DNA from: an uncultured Gemmatimonadota bacterium
GTDB taxonomy: Bacteria; Gemmatimonadota; Gemmatimonadetes; Gemmatimonadales; Gemmatimonadaceae
Reading direction: 5' to 3'
Assembly: GCA_903906325.1 (NCBI GenBank)
Contig: CAIVJV010000033.1
Coordinates: 1 to 5,133, forward strand
Length of the DNA stretch: 5,133 bases
A program made the position numbers and the translations under genes. The notes below the pieces were generated by a model. It ran no database searches. It saw only the letters and a list, made by a program, of their open reading frames with translations, and was not told where the DNA came from. Positions 1 through 5,133 of this stretch are shown here, in pieces; positions within the stretch are counted from its first letter, which is position 1, and every line of letters begins with the position of its first letter.

Positions 1-521
1 AGCTGCGCGTGGTGCTCGCGACGACGCACCTCGCGCTGCGCGACGTCCCCGCCGCGCTCACGCGCGAGCGCCTCGAGCGCACCATCACCCTCACGCGGCA
101 CGGGCTCCAGGGATGGTTCGGGATCGCGCAGCCGCGGATCGCCCTCGCAGCGCTCAATCCCCACGCCGGCGATCAGGGGCGGTTCGGGAACGAGGACGAC
201 ACCCTCTTGGCGCCCGTCGCGCGCGCGATGGGGGTCACGGGGCCGATCCCCGCGGATACCGTCTTCTTGCGGGCGATCCAGGGGGAGTTCGATGCCGTGA
301 TCGCCCCGTACCATGATGTGGGGATGACGGCGATCAAGGTCGCGAGCTTCGGGGCGGGGGTGAACCTCACGCTCGGGCTCCCCTTCCCGCGGACCTCACC
401 CGATCACGGGACCGCCCTCGACATCGCGGGGACGGGACGGGCGCGCGCCGACTCGATGGGTGAGGCGATCCGCCTCGCCTGCGCCCTCACGACGCGCCGG
501 GTTCCACCGCCAGTCTCGTGA
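1..521 (+). CDS. pdxA: 4-hydroxythreonine-4-phosphate dehydrogenase PdxA, 3' part (5' end outside window)
   Basis: PdxA oxidises 4-phosphohydroxy-L-threonine with NAD(P)+ in the cytoplasm. The decarboxylated product is condensed by PdxJ into pyridoxine 5'-phosphate. The reading frame is open from base 3 and ends at TGA 519-521, giving about 172 residues, roughly the C-terminal half of a family of about 330 residues. Three histidines match the divalent-metal ligands known from E. coli PdxA: ATTH (His codon 27-29), LNPHAG (162-164) and PYHD (312-314). The glycine-rich GVNLTLGLP segment followed by RTSPDHGTALDIAG near the end is also characteristic. The GTG at 9 is internal, not a start, because the conserved ATTH segment follows at once and the N-terminal half lies upstream. 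The last 35 bp overlap the convergent CNNM gene. All visible catalytic motifs are intact, so the gene looks functional. Confidence 0.95.
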   Translation, partial: LRVVLATTHLALRDVPAALTRERLERTITLTRHGLQGWFGIAQPRIALAALNPHAGDQGRFGNEDDTLLAPVARAMGVTGPIPADTVFLRAIQGEFDAVIAPYHDVGMTAIKVASFGAGVNLTLGLPFPRTSPDHGTALDIAGTGRARADSMGEAIRLACALTTRRVPPPVS

Positions 522-1785
522 TCCGTCGGCCGTCCATCGCGTGGACGGTGAACTGCGCGCCCCCCCCGCTCGCCCGATCCCCGACCACGGGGAGACGGCC
601 CAGTAACCCGAACACATAGCCACCGACGGTGGTGAAGTCCTCCTCGGGGATCGTCAGGTCGAGCTCGGCGTTGAGCTCCCCGATGTTCGTGTCGCCGGGG
701 ATCACACGGGCGCCGGTCGGGGCGGGCTCCACGGTGGGCGCCTCGTCGTATTCGTCGAGGATCTCGCCGACGATCTCCTCGAGGAGGTCCTCCATCGTCA
801 CCATCCCCGCGGTGCCGCCGTACTCGTCGAGCACGATCGCCAGATGCTCCTTGCGGCGCTTGAAGTCGGCGAGCACGTCCTCCACCTCGCGGGAGCCGGG
901 GACCACATGCACGGGCCGGAGCGCCGCGGCGAGCTGGAACCCCTCGGGGTCTCGGTGCAGGGCGCGGAGCAGGTCCTTCGCGTGCACCATCCCCACGATG
1001 TCATCCATCGTCTCGCGGTACACGGGATAGCGCGAGAAGCCGGCGTCGTTCACCACCTCGATCGCGGTGTCGAGCGAGGCCTCGAGCGGGATCGCCACCA
1101 TCGCGGTGCGTGGGGTCATCACCTCGCGGGCGTTCTTCTCCGAGAACTCGAACACCCCGCCGAGGATGCGGGCCTCCGATTGCTCGAGGTGCCCACTCTC
1201 CTCGGCCTGTTCCACCAGGAGCCGGAGCTCGTCCGCCGAGTGCGGGGTCTCCTCCTCCGAGGTGATCTGCTGGCCGAGGGCCCGCAGGAGGAGGTTCGAG
1301 GAGCCGTTCAGGACCCAGATGAAGGGGCCCATGACCCAGGTGAAGGCGAGGATCGGCGGGGCCAGCCACTTGGCGAACACCTCGGGATGGTTCAGCGAGA
1401 GGGCGCGGGGGGCGAGCTCGCCGAGGACCACGTGGAGGTAGGTGACCACCGTCAGGGCGATCGCCGCCGCGATCCCCACGCGGACCCCGACCTCCAGGGG
1501 GAGGGGGAGGGCGACGAACCAATGCTCGAGGGCCTCCCCGAGGGTCGACTCCGCGACCCACCCGAGGCCGAGGGAGGCCAGGGTGATCCCCAGCTGGCCC
1601 GCCGAGAGCACCGGGGTGAGGTGGCTCCGGGCGGTGGCCTTCACGGCGAACCGGGCCATCAGGTCACCGCTGCGGACCATCGCCTCCAAGCGGGAGCGGC
1701 GGGCGCGCACCAGGGCGAACTCCACCGCCACGAAGAACGCGTTGAGGAGCAGGAGCCCGACGATGGCGACGATCTTGGTGAACAC
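487..1785 (-). CDS. CNNM/CBS-domain membrane protein with CorC_HlyC domain (hemolysin-like, putative Mg2+/Co2+ transporter)
   Basis: This complete 432-residue inner-membrane protein has the standard order of the CorC/HlyC/TlyC family. An N-terminal CNNM (DUF21) region with about four hydrophobic segments covers residues 5-25, 58-78, 100-125 and 140-165. It carries the family signatures QLGITLASLGLGW (64-76) and GELAPRALSL (122-131, the GE-x-x-P motif). A cytoplasmic CBS pair follows at about 220-345, opening with EVMTPRT and ending with LDEYGGTAGMVTMEDLLEE. A CorC_HlyC domain covers about 355-430. Family members are linked to magnesium or cobalt homeostasis, and CBS pairs bind adenine nucleotides. 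The 'hemolysin' name is historical, and the transported ion cannot be read from sequence. The start is GTG at 1785-1783. No Shine-Dalgarno sequence precedes it, but a TACCTT element ends 6 nt upstream, suggesting a leaderless mRNA. The gene is divergent from typA. The gene symbol is left blank because several paralogous names are possible. Confidence 0.93.
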   Translation of the reverse strand: MFTKIVAIVGLLLLNAFFVAVEFALVRARRSRLEAMVRSGDLMARFAVKATARSHLTPVLSAGQLGITLASLGLGWVAESTLGEALEHWFVALPLPLEVGVRVGIAAAIALTVVTYLHVVLGELAPRALSLNHPEVFAKWLAPPILAFTWVMGPFIWVLNGSSNLLLRALGQQITSEEETPHSADELRLLVEQAEESGHLEQSEARILGGVFEFSEKNAREVMTPRTAMVAIPLEASLDTAIEVVNDAGFSRYPVYRETMDDIVGMVHAKDLLRALHRDPEGFQLAAALRPVHVVPGSREVEDVLADFKRRKEHLAIVLDEYGGTAGMVTMEDLLEEIVGEILDEYDEAPTVEPAPTGARVIPGDTNIGELNAELDLTIPEEDFTTVGGYVFGLLGRLPVVGDRASGGGAQFTVHAMDGRRITRLAVEPGAS

Positions 1786-1791
1786 GGGGGA

Positions 1792-1797
1792 AAGGTA
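1792..1797 (-). promoter_or_regulatory. Candidate -10 element of the CNNM gene (leaderless start)
   Basis: Read on the minus strand, this is TACCTT, matching the TAnnnT -10 pattern. Six bases separate it from the GTG start at 1785, so a usual -10 to +1 distance would place transcription start exactly on the start codon. A weak -35-like GCGACC lies 16 bp further upstream. No purine-rich ribosome binding site is present; the bases before GTG are all pyrimidines. This is inference from one short motif. Confidence 0.4.
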
Positions 1798-1865
1798 GGG
1801 TGGGCGTCGGAGCGGTCGCCAGACGATCGCGGGGCGGCGGGACCCTTGGGAGCCCGGGGATGCGT

Positions 1866-1871
1866 TAGCTT
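1866..1871 (+). promoter_or_regulatory. Candidate -10 element of typA
   Basis: TAGCTT matches TAnnnT in an otherwise very G+C-rich spacer. The expected transcription start is near 1878, after the first ATG (1874) and two bases before the second in-frame ATG (1880). If the element is real, translation starts at 1880 on an almost leaderless mRNA. No convincing -35 is visible: TTGGGA at 1846-1851 is only 14 bp away. The only purine run, GGGGA at 1856-1860, is too far from the ATG to be a typical ribosome binding site. Confidence 0.4.
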
Positions 1872-1873
1872 AC

Positions 1874-3715
1874 ATGGCTATGCGTATCCGGAATATCGCC
1901 ATCATCGCGCACGTCGACCACGGGAAGACCACCCTCGTCGATCAGATGCTCCGTCAGGCCGGGGCCTTCCGCGAGAATCAGGTCGTCGCCGAGCGGGTGA
2001 TGGACTCCAACCCGCTCGAACGTGAGCGCGGGATCACCATCCTCGCCAAGAACACCTCCATCCATTGGGGGGACACCAAGCTCAACATCGTCGATACCCC
2101 GGGGCACGCCGACTTCGGGGGCGAGGTGGAGCGGATCCTCCGCATGGTGGATGGGGTGCTCCTCGTGGTCGATGCCTTCGATGGCCCGATGCCGCAGACG
2201 CGCTTCGTACTCCGCAAGGCGCTCGCCTTGGGGCGGACCGTCATCATCTGCATCAACAAGATCGATCGGCCCGGCGCCGACCCGATGCGCGTGCACGAGG
2301 AGGTGCTCGACCTCCTGATCGAGCTCGAGGCCAACGAGGCGCAGCTCGACGCGCCGGTGGTGTATGCCTCCGGGCGGGATGGGATCTCGACGATGGACCT
2401 CGACACCCCGGCGGTGGACCTGACGCCGCTCTTCGAGACCATCGTGAAACACGTGCCGGCGCCGCCGAGTGATGCGGCGGGGCCGTTCCAGATGCTGGTG
2501 TCGACGATCGACTATTCGAACTACCTGGGCCGTCTCGCCATCGGGCGCATCGAGCGGGGCACGGTGAAGGTCGGCGACACGGTGCATCTCCTCCCGGTGG
2601 ATCACACCCTCAAGGGGACCCCGGGGCGCGTGACCAAGCTCTTCGGGTTCGAGGGGCTCGAGCGCGTCGAGGTCCCGCAGGCCGCGGCCGGTGAGATCGT
2701 CGCCCTCGCGGGGCTGGAGGGGGTCGAGATCGGCCTCACCATCACCGACCCGGCGCAGCCGGACCGGTTGGAGGGGATCGCCGTCGAGGAGCCGACGATC
2801 TCCGTCGACTTCCTGGTGAACAACTCGCCGTTCGCCGGGAAGGACGGCAAATACGTGACGAGCCGCCAGCTCAAGGAACGGCTGGAGAAGGAGCTCGAGC
2901 GCAACGTCGCCCTGCGGGTGGAGGACACCGAGAGCACCGACACCTGGACCGTCTCGGGGCGCGGCGAGCTCCACCTCTCGATCCTCATGGAGACCATGCG
3001 GCGTGAGGGGTACGAGTTCCAGGTCAGCCGTCCCCGCGTGATCACGCACTTGGGGCCCGATGGCGAGCGGCTCGAGCCGTACGAGGAACTCGCGATCGAC
3101 GTCCCCGAGGAGTTCATGGGCACCGTCATCGAGAAGCTCGGCCCCCGCAAGGCGGCGATGATCGAGATGAAGAACCCCGGGCAGGGGCTCGTGCGCCTCG
3201 TGTACAAGATCCCGGCGCGTGGGTTGTTCGGGTATCGCTCCGAGTTCCTGACCGATACGCGTGGCACCGGGATCATGCATCACCGGTTCCTCGAGTACGG
3301 GCCCTGGGCGGGCGGGTTGCAAGGGCGGCTCCGCGGCGTCCTCATCTCCATGGAGGCGGGGACGATCATCGCCTTCGCGCTGGGGAACCTGCAGGAGCGC
3401 TCGACCCTCTTCGTCACGCCGGGCGACGAGGTCTATGAGGGGATGATCGTCGGCGAGAACTCCCGGCCGGGGGATATGGACGTGAACCCGACCAAGGAGA
3501 AGAAGCTCACCAACATGCGCTCCAAGAGCGCCGATGACGCGATCCAGCTCGAGCCCCCCCGCGTGTTGACGCTGGAGAGTGCGCTCGAGTATATCGAGGA
3601 CGACGAGCTGATCGAGGTCACGCCCAACGCTATCCGGCTCCGGAAGCGGATGTTGAGCGCGAGCGATCGCAAGCGGATCAATCGGGACGCCAAGAAGGAG
3701 CGCGCCGGGGCCTGA
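1874..3715 (+). CDS. typA: Ribosome-associated translational GTPase TypA/BipA
   Basis: TypA/BipA is a cytoplasmic GTPase related to EF-G and LepA. It binds the ribosome and assists 50S assembly and growth under cold or stress. The 613-residue product (611 from the second ATG at 1880) is close to E. coli BipA (about 607) and collinear with it. GTP-binding motifs are complete: G1 AHVDHGKT (12-19), G2 ERGIT (51-55), G3 DTPGH (74-78), G4 NKID (128-131) and G5 near YASG (164-167). The TypA-typical FGGEVER and DAFDGPMPQTRF follow G3. A beta-barrel domain II covers about 200-295. The EF-G III-like region contains SGRGELHLS (361-369). Domain V starts near 400, and the family-specific C-terminal domain contains KKLTNMR (543-549) and EYIEDDELIEVTP. 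There is no Shine-Dalgarno sequence; the TAGCTT element favours the 1880 start, which also matches the usual short N-terminus before IRNIAIIAHVDHGK. The stop codon lies in the loop of a hairpin. Confidence 0.98.
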   Translation: MAMRIRNIAIIAHVDHGKTTLVDQMLRQAGAFRENQVVAERVMDSNPLERERGITILAKNTSIHWGDTKLNIVDTPGHADFGGEVERILRMVDGVLLVVDAFDGPMPQTRFVLRKALALGRTVIICINKIDRPGADPMRVHEEVLDLLIELEANEAQLDAPVVYASGRDGISTMDLDTPAVDLTPLFETIVKHVPAPPSDAAGPFQMLVSTIDYSNYLGRLAIGRIERGTVKVGDTVHLLPVDHTLKGTPGRVTKLFGFEGLERVEVPQAAAGEIVALAGLEGVEIGLTITDPAQPDRLEGIAVEEPTISVDFLVNNSPFAGKDGKYVTSRQLKERLEKELERNVALRVEDTESTDTWTVSGRGELHLSILMETMRREGYEFQVSRPRVITHLGPDGERLEPYEELAIDVPEEFMGTVIEKLGPRKAAMIEMKNPGQGLVRLVYKIPARGLFGYRSEFLTDTRGTGIMHHRFLEYGPWAGGLQGRLRGVLISMEAGTIIAFALGNLQERSTLFVTPGDEVYEGMIVGENSRPGDMDVNPTKEKKLTNMRSKSADDAIQLEPPRVLTLESALEYIEDDELIEVTPNAIRLRKRMLSASDRKRINRDAKKERAGA

Positions 3716-3723
3716 CCCGGCGC
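3702..3723 (+). other. Perfect 8-bp G+C hairpin spanning the typA stop codon
   Basis: GCGCCGGG (3702-3709) pairs perfectly with CCCGGCGC (3716-3723) around the 6-nt loop GCCTGA, which contains the typA stop codon. No T-run follows, so it is not a classical intrinsic terminator. It could stabilise the mRNA end, weaken read-through into the acidic gene, or be a chance outcome of high G+C. No other terminator separates typA from the next two genes, so some co-transcription is possible. Confidence 0.45.
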
Positions 3724-3740
3724 CGATCAATCACCCCAGC

Positions 3741-3748
3741 AGGGAGAG
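3741..3748 (+). promoter_or_regulatory. Shine-Dalgarno-like site of the acidic small gene
   Basis: AGGGAGAG contains GGAG (3743-3746), ten bases before ATG 3757. It is the clearest purine-rich ribosome binding site in the window and is the reason for choosing ATG 3757 over the in-frame GTG at 3787. Confidence 0.5.
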
Positions 3749-3756
3749 CGGCAGCG

Positions 3757-4044
3757 ATGCGGGCGCAGGGGCGGTCAGGCGGGGCGGTGGGAGTCGCCGA
3801 GGGCGAGGAGCTCGGGATCGGGGGGGAGGATCTCGAGGGGCTCACCGTGGTCGACGGGGAGGACCTGGACGCGGACCTCGACGACCTCGACGAGGACGAG
3901 CTGGACGACGACGAGTACGAGGACGATGACGAGGCGCTCGACGACGAGGACGAGGAGGATGACCTCATCGACCTCGACGACGAATACGACGATTTCGGGG
4001 AGGAGGACGACGACCTCCGGGGCCCCGGGCGGTACGACGACTGA
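3757..4044 (+). CDS. Hypothetical very acidic small protein, probably disordered
   Basis: I recognise no family. The 95-residue product contains 30 Asp and 17 Glu against 4 Arg and no Lys. The run from residue 33 to 86 is 39 of 54 acidic, broken only by scattered Leu, Tyr, Ile, Phe, Ala, Val and Gly, as expected for an intrinsically disordered polyanion. There is no Cys, signal peptide or membrane segment, so it should be cytoplasmic. The N-terminal 32 residues are glycine-rich. Evidence for a real gene is the Shine-Dalgarno-like AGGGAGAG upstream, and a TGA stop that overlaps the next gene's ATG by one base (TGATG), suggesting translational coupling. Evidence against is that GAC/GAG-rich DNA lacks stops in most frames, so openness alone means little. 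Possible roles (metal buffering, binding basic proteins or ribosomes, nucleic-acid mimicry) are guesses. Confidence 0.6.
   Translation: MRAQGRSGGAVGVAEGEELGIGGEDLEGLTVVDGEDLDADLDDLDEDELDDDEYEDDDEALDDEDEEDDLIDLDDEYDDFGEEDDDLRGPGRYDD
3853..4014 (+). repeat. Low-complexity GAC/GAG-rich tract
   Basis: This is the DNA of the acidic core, residues 33-86 of the small protein. It consists mostly of GAC, GAG and CTC codons in irregular order, with occasional GAT. The units are not exact tandem copies, so it is a degenerate low-complexity tract rather than a microsatellite. The complementary strand reads as a serine-rich frame with no independent support. Confidence 0.55.
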
Positions 4045-5045
4045 TGACCATCCATGCCATGACGCGGCGCGTCGCCGTCCTTCCGCTCCTCATCCTCGCG
4101 GCCTGCCAGGATTTCTTGGTCGGCAAGGTCAGCGTAGATGATTACGCGATCTCGCTGCGCTATGCGGGGGCGCGGCCGAATGCGGGGGTGCAAGCGGCCA
4201 TCGATTCGGCGGTGCGGCGCATCGAGCGCATCGTGGTGGATGGCGTCGAGGATGTCGCCTTGGGCTCGGCCAGCGAGCCCTACGACCTGAGTCGGTGCGA
4301 TAGCCGAATCCCCGTCGGCCGCACGCTGATCAATGAGGAGGTGGATGACCTCATTGTCTACATCCATCTCGACACGTTGGAAGGGAACACCATCGCCGAG
4401 GGTCAATCCTGCCTGCGCCGCGAGGACGGGTATGGCATCCCGGGGGTCGGGAACATCTGGGTCGATACGACGGCGATCGCCGAGTACCTCATGGCGGGGT
4501 TCGCCGATGAGGTTCTCGTCCACGAGCTGCTGCATGTGCTGGGTGTCGGAGGTATCGTCTGGTCGAAGATGGGGCTCCTCGCGACATCGGGGGCTACCGC
4601 GGGGCAGTACATCGGCACCCGAGGGGTACGCTCCTGTGCAGGCCTGTATGGCGCGTCAACCTGCCCAGGGTATGTGCCGGTCGAGGACTGCCTCGGCCTC
4701 CCCTCCGATTGGGAGTGCGGAGCAGGGACCGTAGGGGCGCACTGGAAGGAATCGGTCTTCGACACCGAGATCCAGACCCCCTATGTGGAGTCCTCGGTGC
4801 GACCGCCCTTGTCCGTGATGACGATCGAGGCGCTGGGTGACGTGGGCTACCTCGTGAGCACCGCGGAGGCCGATCTCATCGTCCCCTCGGCGGCGGCGAT
4901 GCGTGCGGCGATCGGGGACCATCCCCCCGCGCGGGTCTTCAATCCGCAGATCCGACGGACGCTTCGGCATCGTCGCCTCCTGCCCCCGCGGTTCATCATC
5001 GATCGGACCGGTGGGCGGGTGCGACCGATCACGCTCAACCCCTGA
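4044..5045 (+). CDS. Leishmanolysin-like (M8) zinc metallopeptidase lipoprotein
   Basis: M8 peptidases are secreted or surface zinc endopeptidases of the metzincin type. The 333-residue product begins with a basic, then hydrophobic segment ending in the lipobox LAAC, with Cys21 as the predicted lipidation site, so it should be membrane-anchored outside the cytoplasm. The zinc motif is HELLHVLG: His160, Glu161 and His164, with Gly167. As in M8, the third ligand comes after a long insert: VPVE (211-214), then GAGT-VGAHW with His233. It is followed by a C-terminal part resembling the family, PLSVMTIEALGDVGYLV (255-271). DDLIVYIHL (101-109) also fits the M8 core. Oddities are Gln244 where leishmanolysin has the Met-turn methionine, six further cysteines (85, 123, 198, 207, 216, 225) and an Arg-rich tail (291-333). 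The ATG at 4044 is coupled to the acidic gene; Met6 (4059) is an alternative start that keeps the signal peptide. Activity and substrate are unknown. Confidence 0.82.
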   Translation: MTIHAMTRRVAVLPLLILAACQDFLVGKVSVDDYAISLRYAGARPNAGVQAAIDSAVRRIERIVVDGVEDVALGSASEPYDLSRCDSRIPVGRTLINEEVDDLIVYIHLDTLEGNTIAEGQSCLRREDGYGIPGVGNIWVDTTAIAEYLMAGFADEVLVHELLHVLGVGGIVWSKMGLLATSGATAGQYIGTRGVRSCAGLYGASTCPGYVPVEDCLGLPSDWECGAGTVGAHWKESVFDTEIQTPYVESSVRPPLSVMTIEALGDVGYLVSTAEADLIVPSAAAMRAAIGDHPPARVFNPQIRRTLRHRRLLPPRFIIDRTGGRVRPITLNP

Positions 5046-5060
5046 GCCCCCCGTCCCGCG

Positions 5061-5088
5061 TTGACCCGAGGCCCCGGACCGGTTTGAT
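5061..5088 (+). promoter_or_regulatory. Candidate promoter of the tRNA gene
   Basis: TTGACC (5061-5066, five of six matches to the -35 consensus) and TTTGAT (5083-5088, four of six to the -10 consensus) are 16 bp apart. They predict a start near 5095, about nine bases before the mature tRNA 5' end. The T-rich stretch around the -10 stands out in this G+C-rich sequence. The rest of the 58-bp spacer after the peptidase gene shows no clear terminator. Confidence 0.5.
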
Positions 5089-5103
5089 TTCAAGGTTCTG
5101 ACC

Positions 5104-5133
5104 GGGCCTGTAGCTCAGGTGGTTAGAGCGCAC
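5104..5133 (+). tRNA. tRNA 5' part, probably tRNA-Ile(GAU), cut by the window end
   Basis: The sequence fits a tRNA 5' half. The 5' acceptor strand is GGGCCTG, followed by T8 and A9. The D stem GCTC pairs with GAGC across the loop AGGTGGTTA, which has the conserved A14, GG and A21. Then come G26 and the first three bases of the anticodon stem, CAC. The D-arm through CAC is identical to what I recall of bacterial tRNA-Ile(GAU), for example E. coli. The anticodon lies outside the window, so the isotype is inferred. tRNA-Ile(GAU) often sits inside rRNA operons, but a protein gene rather than a 16S gene precedes it here. Confidence 0.85.

Noticed and set aside
1497..1511. G-rich run with three G-blocks
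   Set aside because: Only three blocks of three or more G are present, not the four needed for a standard quadruplex, and it lies within coding sequence rich in such runs.
844..2025. A 393-codon plus-strand open frame across the CNNM gene and into typA
   Set aside because: It is antisense to a well-supported CNNM/CBS/CorC gene, crosses the divergent spacer, overlaps typA out of frame, and has Glu/Gly/His/Arg-rich composition without any domain.
1865..3730. A 621-codon open frame on the minus strand covering all of typA
   Set aside because: It is the mirror of a G+C-rich third-position-biased gene. Its product is low-complexity His/Arg/Pro/Asp/Leu with no motif, while the plus strand encodes a textbook TypA.
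3761..3791. G-quadruplex-like pattern of four G-runs at the start of the acidic gene
   Set aside because: One loop is nine bases, longer than the usual limit, and G-runs are abundant throughout this G+C-rich window, so it does not stand out.
3678..4535. A minus-strand 285-codon frame with a long serine run
   Set aside because: The serine run is just the complement of the GAC/GAG tract. There is no start context or recognisable domain, and it overlaps two better-supported plus-strand genes.
1..5133. CRISPR array, insertion sequence, phage or toxin-antitoxin genes
   Set aside because: I looked for regularly spaced repeats, terminal inverted repeats, transposase or integrase motifs and paired small genes. 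None is present apart from the coupled acidic/peptidase pair, which has no toxin-antitoxin motif.

Overview
This 5.1 kb window is ordinary-looking bacterial chromosome: high G+C (about two thirds by eye), densely packed, with a marked preference for GGG glycine and CTC leucine codons. Lineage is inferred. The codon habits, a leishmanolysin-type lipoprotein and start codons without ribosome binding sites would fit Gemmatimonadota or a similar high-G+C Gram-negative phylum, but no single gene proves it.

Layout, left to right: (1) the 3' half of pdxA (vitamin B6 synthesis) on the + strand; (2) a complete CNNM/CBS/CorC-type membrane protein on the - strand, whose 3' end overlaps the end of pdxA by 35 bp; (3) an 88-bp divergent spacer; (4) a complete typA/bipA ribosome-associated GTPase on the + strand; (5) a 41-bp spacer beginning with a hairpin that spans the typA stop codon; (6) a 95-codon extremely acidic small protein with a Shine-Dalgarno-like sequence; (7) a 333-codon lipoprotein resembling leishmanolysin (M8) metallopeptidases, whose ATG overlaps the stop codon of the acidic gene by one base; (8) a candidate promoter and the first 30 nt of a tRNA, most likely tRNA-Ile(GAU), cut by the window end.

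The genes do not form one pathway. pdxA, the CNNM protein and typA are housekeeping genes. The only pair that looks like a dedicated unit is the acidic small protein plus the metallopeptidase, because their stop and start codons overlap. The two divergent genes both lack a Shine-Dalgarno sequence and both have a TAnnnT element just upstream of a start codon, which suggests leaderless mRNAs and points to the second ATG of typA (1880) as its true start.

I found no CRISPR array, insertion sequence, phage gene, toxin-antitoxin pair or attachment site. No stretch longer than 90 bp lacks a gene. The most original material is the acidic-protein/M8-peptidase pair; whether it is a real functional system cannot be decided from this window.
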